From an uncultured Bacteroidales bacterium (lineage in GTDB: Bacteria; Bacteroidota; Bacteroidia; Bacteroidales; UBA932): 64,000 nucleotides of DNA. The notes beneath the pieces were generated by a model. It did no database searches. It saw nothing but the letters and a program-made list of their open reading frames with translations, and was not told the DNA's origin. A program made the translations under genes and the position numbers. The stretch is from the NCBI GenBank assembly GCA_947168065.1, contig CAMVKH010000008.1, positions 1-64,000 of the forward strand, read 5' to 3'. This document shows, in pieces, positions 1-8,922 of the stretch. How positions within the stretch are numbered: position 1 is the first letter of the stretch; each line of letters starts with the position of its first letter.

Positions 1-75
1 TCGCATAAATCATAATTTGGCGGCATAGGAGAAAAGGCGGGGCTACTATAAAATTGATTAACAAGACTTTACTAT

Positions 76-3000
76 ATGAGTGTCTTTACGGAATCAAATT
101 ACGAGAATGCGCTTCTTGAGCTACTCGACAACTTGGGCTACGACCACGTTTACGGTCCGGAGATAGAGCGTGACTACCGTGTCCCGTTCTATGAAGTGCA
201 GCTCGCCCACAGTTTGATGCTGGTGAACCCTACCAAACCTGCGGCAGCCATCGATGAGGCCATACGTAAGGTGAGAGACATCGACTCCGGCACCCTGGTG
301 CAGAAGAACCAGCAGTTCATGGATTACCTCCAAAACGGCGTCGAGGTGAGTTATATGCACGAGGGAGAGGCGGTCAACGACATTGTGTACCTCATCGACT
401 TCGCTCATCCGGACCGGAACACTTTCCAAGCCATTAACCAGTGGACCTATGTGGAGAAGTCCGAGAAGCGGGCAGACATCATTATCTTCGTGAATGGCCT
501 GCCGCTAGTTCTCGTGGAGTTGAAGTCGCCGTCGCGAGAGGAAACCGACGCGTCCGCAGCATATCGTCAGATTCGTAACTACATACGTGAGATCCCTTCC
601 TTGTTCATCTACAATGTCTTCTGTGTAATGAGCGATATGGCGCTTTCCAAGGCGGGTACCATTACCAGCAAGGAAGACCGCTTCATGGAATGGAAGACCA
701 AAGACGGCATGGAGGAGACCAAGGACTTCATCGACTACGACACCTTCTTCGTCGGGATGTTCAAGCGTGACAGGTTCCTGGATCTCATCAAGAACTTCAC
801 CTGCTTTAGCGTGGACGAAGCCGGCTCCGCCAAAATACTCGCTGGTTACCACCAGTATTTCGCTGTTAAAAAGGCAGTTGATAGAACTATAAAGGCTACT
901 AACGGAGACGGTAAGATTGGCGTCTTCTGGCACACTCAAGGAAGCGGAAAGTCGCTTTCTATGGTATTCTATGCTCATCTGATTCAGACTGTCCTGAATA
1001 AGCCCACTATCGTGGTCATCACCGACCGCAATGACCTTGATGACCAGCTTTACACCCAGTTCTCCAAGTGCCAGCAATTCCTTCGTCAAAAACCCGTCCA
1101 GGCCTCCAGCCGGGGGCACCTCCGCGAGATGCTGGTGGGACGTGAGGCCAACGGCATCATCTTCACCACGATGCAGAAGTTTGAGGAATCCAACGAACCG
1201 CTCTCCGAGCGCAGAAACATTGTGGTTATGGCAGATGAAGCCCACCGTGGTCACTACGGCTTTGAAGAGAAGGTTGACGCCCAGGGCCACATCAGCGTTG
1301 GAACTGCCCGTATCATTCATGATTCGCTTCCCAATGCCTCTTTCATTGGTTTTACGGGCACTCCAATCTCCTTAAAAGACCGTGACACACAGGAAGTCTT
1401 CGGCGATTACATAGATATCTACGATATGACGCAATCCGTCAAGGACGGCGCCACTTGCCCTGTTTTCTACGAATCTAGAGTGGTCAATCTCAAGCTAGAT
1501 GAAGAGACCATCAGAAAGATTGATGCTGAGTACGAGAAGCTTTCTGACGAAGGCGCTACGCCTCAACAGATTGAGGAGAGTATGCACGAAATGTCCCATC
1601 TGGAAGAGATTCTCGGCGCTCCGGAAACCATCGATTCTCTGGTGCAGGATATCATCAAGCATTACGAGGAGAACCGCCAGTACGAGCTCACCGGCAAGGC
1701 GATGATCGTGGCCTTCTCCCGTCCAATTGCTATTCGCATCTACAAGCGCATCCTGGAACTCCGTCCCGACTGGACTGAAAAGGTGAAGGTTGTGATGACC
1801 GGTTCCAATAACGATCCTGAGGATTGGCATGATATCGTTGGCAACAAGCAATACAAGAAGGAACTGGCTAAGAAGTTTAAGGATGATAGCGACCCGATGA
1901 AGATTGCCATCGTGGTTGATATGTGGCTCACCGGCTTCGATGTTCCTTCTCTTGCCACTATGTACGTTTACAAGCCCATGTCGGGCCACAATCTGATGCA
2001 GGCCATCGCCCGCGTGAACCGCGTGTTCTCCGGCAAGGCAGGCGGTCTGGTAGTGGACTACATCGGTATCGCCAAGGCCCTGAAAGAGGCCATGCGCGAC
2101 TACACCAAGCAGGATCAGGAGAACTACGGCAATCCGGACATCAAGGAAACCGCCCTGGTCAAGTTCAAGGAGAAACTGGAAGTCTGCCGCGACTTCTTCC
2201 ACGGCTTCAACTACGCCAAGTTCCATGATGGCACCGACGCCGACCGTGCCGAAATCATCAAGGGCGCCGTCAACTTCATGCTGGCTCCCTCGATGGAAGA
2301 GCAGTGCACCAAGTTCCTGAAGGAAGCCCTGCTGCTGAAGAATGCCGTCAGTCTGTGCCGGAGCCTCCTGAACGAAGAGCAGCGCTACGAAGCCGCCTTC
2401 TTTGAGACCGTCCGCACAGCCATAAACCGTATCAAGAACATCAAGACGAAGGTTTCCAAGCGGGAAATCAATGAGCGTATCGGTGAGTTGCTCAAGCAGA
2501 GCATCAAGAGCGAGGGTGTCATCAATCTGTTCTCAGATGTCAAGGCAGAATTCTCACTCTTTGACCCGGCCTTCCTGGAGGAAATATCCAAGATGAAAGA
2601 GAAGCATATTGCTATCGAGCTCTTGAAAAAACTGCTTAAGGAACGCATCCACCTTTACCAGCGCACCAACCTGGTTCAGGCTCAGAAGTTTTCCGACCTC
2701 ATCAATATGTCTCTCTCCAACTACCTCAAAGGCCTCCTCACCAACGAAGAAGTTATCAAGGAACTGCTGGACCTGGCTAAGGAGATTGCCCGAAGCGAGG
2801 AAGTCGCCGACAGCCTGGGCCTTAGCGCCGAGGAAAAGGCCTTCTACGATGCCATCACGCGCCCGCAGGCCGTCAAGGACTTCTATACCAACGAAGAGCT
2901 GGTCAATCTCACCAAGGAACTGACCGAGGAACTCCGGAAAAACCGCACCATCGACTGGCAGAAGAAGGAATCTGCCCGTGCCGGTATGCGTTCAAAGGTT

Positions 3001-3249
3001 AAGCGCCTCCTGAAGAAATACCACTACCCGCCGGAGGAAGAGCAGTCTGCTTTGGAAACAGTTATTCGCCAATGCGAACAGTGGGCAGATGTTGGGTCCA
3101 GTGAGTATGACGGATACGGATCCTCTATATATGTAGATGGGTATAAGTCTAAAACTATTTTGTTTGATCCCAGGTATTCTAGAATGGTCGCTGAGCCAGA
3201 TAGACCGAAATATGGTAGAAAGAATAACAAAGAAGCTGATACTGAATAG
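76..3249 (+). CDS. hsdR: Type I restriction enzyme, R (helicase-nuclease) subunit
   Basis: HsdR is the ATP-driven translocase and nuclease of a type I restriction-modification complex and acts on foreign DNA together with HsdM and HsdS. The 1057-residue protein is full length for the family. Visible parts are an N-terminal PD-(D/E)xK-like nuclease block ending in VELKSP near residue 150, a Walker A motif (TQGSGKS) near residue 290, a DEAH box (ADEAHRG) near 385, the helicase motif GFTGTP near 425, and late helicase motifs (QAIARVNRVF) near 645. The start is the first ATG, with no clear ribosome binding site, as is usual in this phylum. The methylase and specificity subunits are not in the window; they may lie to the left. 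Family assignment is firm; whether the system is complete is unknown. Confidence 0.96.
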   Translation: MSVFTESNYENALLELLDNLGYDHVYGPEIERDYRVPFYEVQLAHSLMLVNPTKPAAAIDEAIRKVRDIDSGTLVQKNQQFMDYLQNGVEVSYMHEGEAVNDIVYLIDFAHPDRNTFQAINQWTYVEKSEKRADIIIFVNGLPLVLVELKSPSREETDASAAYRQIRNYIREIPSLFIYNVFCVMSDMALSKAGTITSKEDRFMEWKTKDGMEETKDFIDYDTFFVGMFKRDRFLDLIKNFTCFSVDEAGSAKILAGYHQYFAVKKAVDRTIKATNGDGKIGVFWHTQGSGKSLSMVFYAHLIQTVLNKPTIVVITDRNDLDDQLYTQFSKCQQFLRQKPVQASSRGHLREMLVGREANGIIFTTMQKFEESNEPLSERRNIVVMADEAHRGHYGFEEKVDAQGHISVGTARIIHDSLPNASFIGFTGTPISLKDRDTQEVFGDYIDIYDMTQSVKDGATCPVFYESRVVNLKLDEETIRKIDAEYEKLSDEGATPQQIEESMHEMSHLEEILGAPETIDSLVQDIIKHYEENRQYELTGKAMIVAFSRPIAIRIYKRILELRPDWTEKVKVVMTGSNNDPEDWHDIVGNKQYKKELAKKFKDDSDPMKIAIVVDMWLTGFDVPSLATMYVYKPMSGHNLMQAIARVNRVFSGKAGGLVVDYIGIAKALKEAMRDYTKQDQENYGNPDIKETALVKFKEKLEVCRDFFHGFNYAKFHDGTDADRAEIIKGAVNFMLAPSMEEQCTKFLKEALLLKNAVSLCRSLLNEEQRYEAAFFETVRTAINRIKNIKTKVSKREINERIGELLKQSIKSEGVINLFSDVKAEFSLFDPAFLEEISKMKEKHIAIELLKKLLKERIHLYQRTNLVQAQKFSDLINMSLSNYLKGLLTNEEVIKELLDLAKEIARSEEVADSLGLSAEEKAFYDAITRPQAVKDFYTNEELVNLTKELTEELRKNRTIDWQKKESARAGMRSKVKRLLKKYHYPPEEEQSALETVIRQCEQWADVGSSEYDGYGSSIYVDGYKSKTILFDPRYSRMVAEPDRPKYGRKNNKEADTE

Positions 3250-3342
3250 AAATATAGGAAAAGATATCTGGAAATATGCGGGTCCTGAAATTGAGAGAAA
3301 GACAAATCGTTTATTATAATAAACCCTGCGCAACCAGCACCT

Positions 3343-3540
3343 ATGGATAAAAAGAAAAAATCTTTATTCGGCTCTATATGGGCGGTGATTGTCGCCGGGG
3401 TTGTGCTGCTGGTGCTGGTGCAGTTTCTGCCGGACAAGGAGAACGCTCAGAATCTGGCGCATTACTTCATCGCCATTGCGCTGATCGTGGCGTTGGCGGT
3501 GGGTTTCACGGACTTCAGGAAGAACAAGGGGAAGGAGTAG
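3343..3540 (+). CDS. Small hypothetical membrane protein, two helices
   Basis: A 65-residue protein with a lysine-rich start (MDKKKKS), a hydrophobic helix at about residues 9-27, a short charged loop (PDKENAQ), and a second helix at about 34-51, ending in a basic tail. This suggests a two-helix inner-membrane protein with both ends in the cytoplasm. It lies 93 bases after hsdR on the same strand and ahead of another small gene. I recognise no family, and no function can be inferred. Codon use fits its neighbours, which supports it being real. Confidence 0.6.
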   Translation: MDKKKKSLFGSIWAVIVAGVVLLVLVQFLPDKENAQNLAHYFIAIALIVALAVGFTDFRKNKGKE

Positions 3541-3592
3541 GGGCCGGAGAAAAGAAAAAAGTTTTATATTTGGAGTCAAATAATTGAATGTT

Positions 3593-3781
3593 ATGGCACA
3601 ATATCCCTGCGAAACTTGCAAATTAAGAGCACATTACGAGAAGAATCCCAAATCGTTCCGCGGAAAGTTCTGGCGCTGGCACATCAACTTCTGCCCGGGC
3701 TTCAAGGCTTATTTCACGCATCAGGACGAGGCGACGAAAGAGGCGCTCCGGGAGAAGTATCATTTCACGAAGTACCGGTAA
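3593..3781 (+). CDS. Small cysteine-containing hypothetical protein
   Basis: The reading frame is open from a TTG at 3584, but the ATG at 3593 (MAQYPCETCKL) is the better start, 20 bases after a -7 box (TATATTTG, 3565-3572). The product is 62 residues, basic, with a CxxC near the N-terminus (C6, C9) and a third cysteine in NFCPGF, so a small metal site is possible. No transmembrane segment is visible. It ends 11 bases before the next gene and may share its transcript. The family is not recognised. Confidence 0.6.
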   Translation: MAQYPCETCKLRAHYEKNPKSFRGKFWRWHINFCPGFKAYFTHQDEATKEALREKYHFTKYR

Positions 3782-3792
3782 TCCCGGAGAGG

Positions 3793-4209
3793 ATGAGAAC
3801 ATACCAGGACATTCCCCGGCCGGCGTTTACGCCGGATTTCATTACGGAACTCAAGCCGGATGAGGTTTTCGTTTTCGGCAGCAACCTGGCGGGCAGCCAT
3901 GGCGGCGGAGCGGCGTATGTGGCCTGGCGGAAGTTCGGTGCTGTGATGGGGCAGGGTGTCGGCCTGCAGGGGCAGAGCTATGCCATTCCGACGATGCAGG
4001 GCGGGGTAGAGACCATCGCACCCTATGTGGACGAATTCATCGCCTTCGCGCAAGCGCATCCGGAGCTGTTTTTCTATGTCACCCGCATCGGTTGCGGCAT
4101 CGCCGGCTTCCGGGACGAGGAAATCGCCCCGCTCTTCCTGGCCGCCCGGACGCTGGAAAATGTCTGCCTGCCGGAATCGTTCGTCAAGATTGTTTTGCTA
4201 ACTTTGTAG
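3793..4209 (+). CDS. A1S_2505-like phage-associated family protein
   Basis: The product is 138 residues from ATG 3793, which follows a GGAGAGG ribosome binding site; the frame is open further upstream but overlaps the preceding gene. The core VFVFGSNLAGSHGGGAA followed by a GIGCGIAGF-type segment resembles the small A1S_2505-like family often seen in phages and accessory regions, possibly related to macro-type nucleotide-binding folds. That relationship is from memory of the motif and not proven here. Its place just after hsdR and two small orphans fits an accessory segment. The biochemical role is unknown. The last codons overlap a -7 box that probably serves the next gene. Confidence 0.6.
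   Translation: MRTYQDIPRPAFTPDFITELKPDEVFVFGSNLAGSHGGGAAYVAWRKFGAVMGQGVGLQGQSYAIPTMQGGVETIAPYVDEFIAFAQAHPELFFYVTRIGCGIAGFRDEEIAPLFLAARTLENVCLPESFVKIVLLTL
4199..4206 (+). promoter_or_regulatory. Putative -7 box for the GH43 gene
   Basis: TAACTTTG matches the Bacteroidetes -7 consensus TAnnTTTG and lies 28 bases before the ATG of the GH43 gene, inside the end of the previous gene. No good -33 TTTG is seen at the expected spacing, so the call is moderate. Confidence 0.45.
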
Positions 4210-4233
4210 AGTTAGCATTAATCCGTCCCTACA

Positions 4234-5778
4234 ATGAGAAAACTGTTTTTGGCGGGTATGCTGGTCTCGATCGGTATGCTCCTGACTGCCTGCAGATGGC
4301 AAGAAAGCCCCGTCGGCAAGGTAGAAGTTGAATTGCAGAATCCCATTATCCCTGGATTCAGCCCGGATCCGTCCGTCGTGGCGGTGGGTGAGGATTACTA
4401 TCTGGTCAACTCCACTTTCCACTATTTCCCCGGTGTCCCGATCTATCATAGCCGCGACCTGCAAAATTGGGAGCAGATTGGCAATGTGCTGGACCGGCCC
4501 TCACAGCTCCCGCTGGAACAGGCCAACGCCTCGCTGGGCATCTATGCGCCGACGATCCGTTACCACGACGGCACGTTCTATATGATCACCACCAATGTGA
4601 GCGGCGGCGGCAATTTCTTGGTGACGGCCACCGACCCGGCCGGCCCCTGGAGCGAGCCCGTCTGGCTGGAACAGCAGGGCATCGATCCTTCGCTCTTTTT
4701 TGAGGACGGAGTCTGCTACATGTTGTCGAATCCCGACAACACCATCACGCTGTGCGAGATCGATCCCGTCACGGGCGCCACGCTCAGCCCGGGCAGGCCC
4801 TTGTGGAGCGGCACGGGCGACCGTTTCCCGGAAGGACCGCACATCTACAAGAAGGATGGCTGGTACTACCTGCTGATCTCGGAGGGCGGCACCGAACTGG
4901 CCCACAAGCTGAACATCGCGCGCAGCCGTTCCATCTACGGCCCGTATGAGCCCCACCCGGATAACCCGATCCTGACCCATTGCTCCCTCCTTGCGCAGAA
5001 CAGCAATATCCAGGGTACGGGCCACGGTGACTTCTTCGTGGCTGCCGACGGCACCTGGTGGGCCGTTTTCCTGGCCTATCGCCGTTTTGACGGTGACTTC
5101 CACCACCTGGGCCGCGAGACTTTCCTGGCGCCTGTGACCTGGAAGGGCGGATGGCCTGTGATCAACGATGGTGCGCCTGTTGCCGAGCGGATGACGGTGC
5201 GCATGGAAAAGATACCGGAGAAGCCGCAGCCCGACTCGCTGCACTACGACTTCTCGACCATCGGGCCGGAGTGGATGCACATCCAGCATCCCGTTGCCGA
5301 AAACTACCGTGTCAAGGAGGGAGTCCTGACGCTCACGGGCAATGGCGACGGTTTCGACTGGGGTGGCTGGCATCCTACGGCGCTGCTGCGCCGCCAGCAG
5401 ACGCCTGAATGCCGCTTCGGCACAAAGGTCCGCCTGCAGGGCGACGGAGAGGCTGGTCTGGCCATCTACCAGACGCACAACGGTCACATTGAATTCCTGG
5501 TCCAGCGCGAGAAGGGGCGTTCGTCCGCCATGGTGCGTATCCGCCTGCACGACATTCTGCATGAGCAGGCCGTTGTCTCGCTCTCACAGCCGGAGGCGCG
5601 GCTGGACGTGCGCGCCTATGGCGACCGCTACGAGTTCGAACTGAACGGCAAACCCTTCGCCAGCCTGGGAACCAAGCTGCTGAGTACCGAGATGGCGGGC
5701 GGTTTCACGGGCGTTACCGTGGGCCCGTACTGCCGCAGCGGAAAGGCCGATTTCTCCGGATTTGACTGGGTAGAGTAG
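4234..5778 (+). CDS. Glycoside hydrolase family 43 lipoprotein (beta-xylosidase / arabinofuranosidase type)
   Basis: This secreted lipoprotein probably removes xylose or arabinose from plant glycans at the cell surface or in the periplasm. The 514-residue protein begins with a lipoprotein signal (lipobox LLTAC, Cys20). The GH43 five-blade propeller follows, with SPDPS (likely base Asp45), VNSTFHYFPGVPIYHSRD, and FPEGPH (likely acid Glu200). A C-terminal beta-sandwich from about residue 330 (DWGGWHPTALLRR, then VTVGPYCRSG) is the accessory domain common in GH43 xylosidases. No SusC/SusD pair lies nearby, so it is not part of a visible polysaccharide utilisation locus. It converges with the next gene with only four bases between stops. 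Family is certain; substrate is inferred. Confidence 0.93.
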   Translation: MRKLFLAGMLVSIGMLLTACRWQESPVGKVEVELQNPIIPGFSPDPSVVAVGEDYYLVNSTFHYFPGVPIYHSRDLQNWEQIGNVLDRPSQLPLEQANASLGIYAPTIRYHDGTFYMITTNVSGGGNFLVTATDPAGPWSEPVWLEQQGIDPSLFFEDGVCYMLSNPDNTITLCEIDPVTGATLSPGRPLWSGTGDRFPEGPHIYKKDGWYYLLISEGGTELAHKLNIARSRSIYGPYEPHPDNPILTHCSLLAQNSNIQGTGHGDFFVAADGTWWAVFLAYRRFDGDFHHLGRETFLAPVTWKGGWPVINDGAPVAERMTVRMEKIPEKPQPDSLHYDFSTIGPEWMHIQHPVAENYRVKEGVLTLTGNGDGFDWGGWHPTALLRRQQTPECRFGTKVRLQGDGEAGLAIYQTHNGHIEFLVQREKGRSSAMVRIRLHDILHEQAVVSLSQPEARLDVRAYGDRYEFELNGKPFASLGTKLLSTEMAGGFTGVTVGPYCRSGKADFSGFDWVE

Positions 5779-5782
5779 TCGC

Positions 5783-6646
5783 TTATTCTGCGGAGCCGAA
5801 CTGGCTCATCATCTGCTCCATCCGCAGGAATGCTTCATCCGGCAGGGCGCAGTGGTATGCCATATCGTACACATAGGGAACCTTGGCCGCATAATACGGG
5901 ACCAGGCGCTTGGTGAACGCTCCAAGGACCTGGGGGTCCGTTGTGCCCAGATAGGCGGGAAGGAAGAAGTTCCAGTGTGCTTTCATTTGTTCCGGCGTAA
6001 TGTGAAACAGGGAATCGGCCCGCTCCTGGCTCATTCTCTGTCCCATGATCCACATAATACTGAGATCCCATTCCGGGGTTCCGTGGCTGAACTCTCCCAC
6101 GTCGATCCACAGCGTGCGTTTCCCGTCGGTGATGATGTTGCCGATCTGGAGGTCTCCGTGCAGGCAGGTAGGGGTATCCGGAACCGTTTCCAGAAATGCC
6201 AGTGCTTTCTGCTTGTGCGCTTCCGGGACAAGATCCTTTTCCTGGTAGAACCGGATGAGAACTTCCTTATAGGAACGAAGCTGACCGGGCGCAACCTTCG
6301 TGGCGTGAAGTTTCCGGGCCCATTCGGCAAAAGTGAGGGAGATTTCTTGCAGGCGCTCAGGCTCCTCTGAGATGATGCGCGTGAAAGAGCGTTTGCCCTT
6401 TACCAGTTGGTACTCAGCTCCGTATCGCTCTCCGTCCGTCACGAGCCGGTAGGGTTCGGGCGTCGGGATGCCCATTTCAAAAACCGTACGCGCCGTGTGG
6501 AATTCGGCTTTGGCCCTTTCGGCTTCAAAGCCGGGATTATAGAGTTTGGCCAAAGTGTCGCTCGTTTTGTTGATGTAGGAAACGGCGGTTCCGCCTTCTC
6601 CGGAGCGAACATAATCGCTCAAGTCTATTTTCTGATAAGAGTCCAT
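5783..6646 (-). CDS. TIGR02172-type phosphotransferase (aminoglycoside phosphotransferase fold)
   Basis: A 287-residue cytosolic kinase-like protein. The catalytic loop CLHGDLQIGNI and the metal-binding stretch WIDVGEFSHGTPEWDLS mark the APH/choline-kinase fold. The overall pattern fits the TIGR02172 paralogous family of small-molecule phosphotransferases. The substrate is unknown; aminoglycoside resistance should not be assumed. It is transcribed leftward, 28 bases downstream of the phosphatase-like gene on the same strand, so the two may be co-transcribed. The start is an ATG at 6646. Confidence 0.85.
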   Translation of the reverse strand: MDSYQKIDLSDYVRSGEGGTAVSYINKTSDTLAKLYNPGFEAERAKAEFHTARTVFEMGIPTPEPYRLVTDGERYGAEYQLVKGKRSFTRIISEEPERLQEISLTFAEWARKLHATKVAPGQLRSYKEVLIRFYQEKDLVPEAHKQKALAFLETVPDTPTCLHGDLQIGNIITDGKRTLWIDVGEFSHGTPEWDLSIMWIMGQRMSQERADSLFHITPEQMKAHWNFFLPAYLGTTDPQVLGAFTKRLVPYYAAKVPYVYDMAYHCALPDEAFLRMEQMMSQFGSAE

Positions 6647-6674
6647 ACGGCAGTATATGTTAAGTTTTGTTTCT

Positions 6675-7553
6675 TTATCGGGTCAGATATTTCTGTTTCA
6701 TACGTTCTTGCTCTGCAACCGTGAAACCCAGGGCCTGCTCCAGATAGTTCTGCAGGGAACCATACTGTGCGTCAATCAGATCCAGCGTGCTTTCGAAGTT
6801 TTCCACGCTCACGCCCACCATGGCACGGATGAAGGAGAGTTCGGCATCACCGCCGCCCTGTTCAACGATCTTTGCCGATATGACGTCTATGGTCTGCGCG
6901 TAGGAAACATTAGACAGCGCAAAGTCTTCCACGATGGTTTCACGACTGGCTCCCAGTGCCGCCAGCACAAAGGCCGAGCCCCATCCGCAGCGGTCCTTCC
7001 CCTGGGAACAGTGCCAAAGTGCGCCTCCCTTCGCGTTCAGAACCCCGCGGAGGAACGCGCCGTAGCGCTGCTGCGAAGTGGTGTCCGACACAATGGCGGG
7101 ATACAGCCTGGTGGCCATCTCCTGCGCTTTCGGATGGAAGGAATACTGGGCCAGGGCTTCCAGAAGATTGGTCGACTGCGTCGTGGCCGTATCGGCGCGG
7201 CCGGCCGCAAAGCTGGCAAGAAAAGCCTGGGGAAGCGTGGAAAGCCAGGTATTGGTAACGCCTTCCATCTCGCGGTCAGGCTTGCTGCTGCGCTCAGCCT
7301 CATAGCGGAAATCAAAGACATCGCTCAAGGCAAAACGGTCTTTCAAGAGGGCTACATCTGCGTCAGAGGCTTTGGAAAGTTCTCCGGAGCGGACCAGCGC
7401 ACCGCGACGGATACTGCGGCCGTCCTGCATGACAAGGCCACCCAATTCACGGGCGTTTTCAATACCTTCAAAGGAAATCGTCCTGTCCTGGGGGGCAGGA
7501 GAACAGGCGGATATGACAAACAGGGGAAGCAAGATGCGAATGATAAGTTTCAT
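6675..7553 (-). CDS. Tyrosine-phosphatase-like lipoprotein
   Basis: A 292-residue protein of the bacterial Tyr/Ser phosphatase (Y_phosphatase3) family. It has a lipoprotein signal (lipobox VISAC, Cys17), so it is exported. NARELGG near residue 33 is typical of the family, and the P-loop HCSQGKDRCG carries the CX5R signature (Cys182 to Arg188). A cysteine follows the Arg where threonine is usual in the family. Probable substrates are phosphotyrosine, phosphoinositide or polyphosphorylated small molecules; the sequence does not decide. A good -7 box for it lies on the minus strand at 7581-7588. Confidence 0.88.
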   Translation of the reverse strand: MKLIIRILLPLFVISACSPAPQDRTISFEGIENARELGGLVMQDGRSIRRGALVRSGELSKASDADVALLKDRFALSDVFDFRYEAERSSKPDREMEGVTNTWLSTLPQAFLASFAAGRADTATTQSTNLLEALAQYSFHPKAQEMATRLYPAIVSDTTSQQRYGAFLRGVLNAKGGALWHCSQGKDRCGWGSAFVLAALGASRETIVEDFALSNVSYAQTIDVISAKIVEQGGGDAELSFIRAMVGVSVENFESTLDLIDAQYGSLQNYLEQALGFTVAEQERMKQKYLTR

Positions 7554-7567
7554 GGATTCCTCTTAAA

Positions 7568-7588
7568 TATCTTTGATGCACAAAGATA
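7568..7588 (-). promoter_or_regulatory. Inverted pair of -7 boxes upstream of the phosphatase gene
   Basis: TATCTTTG (7568-7575, plus strand) and its exact reverse complement CAAAGATA (7581-7588) are separated by five bases. The minus-strand box is 28 bases upstream of the phosphatase start and is the likely promoter. The plus-strand copy may be a second promoter or simply the other half of a palindromic control site. Confidence 0.45.
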
Positions 7589-7679
7589 TAAAAAAACTGT
7601 CATGTCATCGGGAGAATATGGAGCAGAAAAGCCTACCATAAGCGGAAGATTGCTATCTTTGTGATAACAAGGGAGTAAC

Positions 7680-7702
7680 AAAAAAGCCGCCTGAACGGCG
7701 GC
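7680..7702 (-). terminator. Rho-independent terminator of tRNA-Val
   Basis: On the minus strand a GCCGCC stem (7697-7702) pairs with GGCGGC (7686-7691) across a five-base loop and is followed by six Ts. It lies directly after the 3' end of the tRNA. Confidence 0.8.
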
Positions 7703-7703
7703 C

Positions 7704-7781
7704 TGGTGGAAACAACTGGATTCGAACCAGTGACCCCCTGCTTGTAAGGCAGGTGCTCTAAACCAGCTGAGCTATGCTTCC
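7704..7781 (-). tRNA. tRNA-Val (anticodon TAC)
   Basis: The cloverleaf reads on the minus strand. The acceptor is GGAAGCA with TGTTTCC, the anticodon arm is CCTGC-CTTACAA-GCAGG giving TAC, and the T loop contains TTCGAAT. The discriminator base is A and the 3' CCA is encoded (7704-7706). It has its own promoter upstream and a terminator downstream, so it is a single-gene unit. Confidence 0.95.
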
Positions 7782-7793
7782 GGGTTGGGAGTG

Positions 7794-7824
7794 CAAAAAT
7801 AGGAACTTTTTGATAAATTGCAAA
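7794..7824 (-). promoter_or_regulatory. -33/-7 promoter of tRNA-Val
   Basis: On the minus strand TTTG (7821-7824), a 19-base spacer and TATTTTTG (7794-7801) match the Bacteroidetes housekeeping promoter exactly. The tRNA begins 12 bases downstream. The -33 end touches the start of the divergent serine hydrolase gene. Confidence 0.8.
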
Positions 7825-7826
7825 AT

Positions 7827-8921
7827 ATGATGAAAAGGCTTGTCTCTGTTTTGGCTGTCATGCTCTTGCTGACGGGCTGCCAGAAATCCGGGTCGCCGGT
7901 GTCGCCGCGGGTGGTGAACGCCCTGGCAGACCTTCCGGCTTTCGTGGACTCGTGCGGCATTCCGGTGATGCAGTATTGCTATTTTTCGCCGCAGGGCGAT
8001 ATCCACGAGGTGCTCCGGCATCGGGATGCGGCCTTCGATATCGCAGAACCCATCGATGGACAGAGCATTTTTCAGGCGGCTTCCCTGAGCAAGCCGGTGT
8101 TCGCCTACATCGTGATGCGGATGGTGGACAGGGGAGAGATCGATCTGGATACCCCGATCGCCACATATACGGATATCGAACGCTTCGACGATCCGGAGAT
8201 GGCCCGGCGGCTGACGCCGCGCATGGTGCTCTCGCACCAGACAGGCCTCCCGAACTGGGCTGTAAGCCCCTCGTCGGACGAGTGGCCGGCGAGCCGCATC
8301 GCGTTCAAATACCCGGCAGACTCATGCTTCGCCTATTCAGGCGAAGGCTATGCCTTCCTGCAGCGCGCTGTGGAGGCCATCCGGGAAGCTCCGCTCGATG
8401 CAATTGCCAGGGAGGAAGTCTTTGACCGCTTCAACATGCCGACCACGTCGTATGACTGGCTGCCCGCGTATGACACGCTGGCGCTGGCAGGATTCAACCG
8501 CGACGGCGAAAACCGCGGCCAGGGCCGTCATCCCCGCGCCAATTGTGCGTATACGCTGCGCACCAATGCCACCGAATACGCTCGTTTCCTTCAGAACGCC
8601 TTGCTGAAAGGAGAGGGTCTCTCAAAAGAAGCTCACCAAGCGATGTTTACGCAGCAGGTTAACGCGCAGCGCTATGCCGACAGACCCCGCGACTGTGATT
8701 CCTCGGTGTTCTGGTGCCTGGGTTTCGGAGCCGTGAACGAGGACTACTACTGGCACTGGGGCGATAACGGTAACTTCAAGGCCCTCTGGCTTTTACATCC
8801 TGCCACTAAAGAAGGCTTCGTGTATTTCTCGAACCGTGCAACCGGCCACGACCTGCTTTATCCTTTCTTGAAAGAACTGACCGGAAAAGACCTTCCCCTG
8901 AGCGATTGGATTCTCAACTGA
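7827..8921 (+). CDS. Serine hydrolase lipoprotein, class C beta-lactamase / DD-peptidase family
   Basis: A 364-residue exported lipoprotein (lipobox LLTGC, Cys18) with the penicillin-binding-protein-like serine hydrolase fold. The nucleophile motif SLSK is at 86-89, the second motif YSG at 170-172, and HWGDNG near the C-terminus replaces the usual KTG. Likely roles are peptide or ester hydrolysis in the envelope; true beta-lactamase activity is uncertain because the third motif is variant. ATG 7827 was chosen over an upstream TTG because it fits the signal peptide. It is followed one base later by the acyltransferase gene, so the two are translationally coupled. Confidence 0.85.
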   Translation: MMKRLVSVLAVMLLLTGCQKSGSPVSPRVVNALADLPAFVDSCGIPVMQYCYFSPQGDIHEVLRHRDAAFDIAEPIDGQSIFQAASLSKPVFAYIVMRMVDRGEIDLDTPIATYTDIERFDDPEMARRLTPRMVLSHQTGLPNWAVSPSSDEWPASRIAFKYPADSCFAYSGEGYAFLQRAVEAIREAPLDAIAREEVFDRFNMPTTSYDWLPAYDTLALAGFNRDGENRGQGRHPRANCAYTLRTNATEYARFLQNALLKGEGLSKEAHQAMFTQQVNAQRYADRPRDCDSSVFWCLGFGAVNEDYYWHWGDNGNFKALWLLHPATKEGFVYFSNRATGHDLLYPFLKELTGKDLPLSDWILN

Positions 8922-8922
8922 C

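Noticed and set aside
1-75. Possible tail of a gene before hsdR
   Set aside because: The 75 bases are AT-rich with stops in several frames and are too short to assign.
7654-7661. Plus-strand TATCTTTG as promoter of the serine hydrolase gene
   Set aside because: It lies 165 bases upstream, and a transcript from it would cross the tRNA-Val unit in antisense. There is no -33 match.
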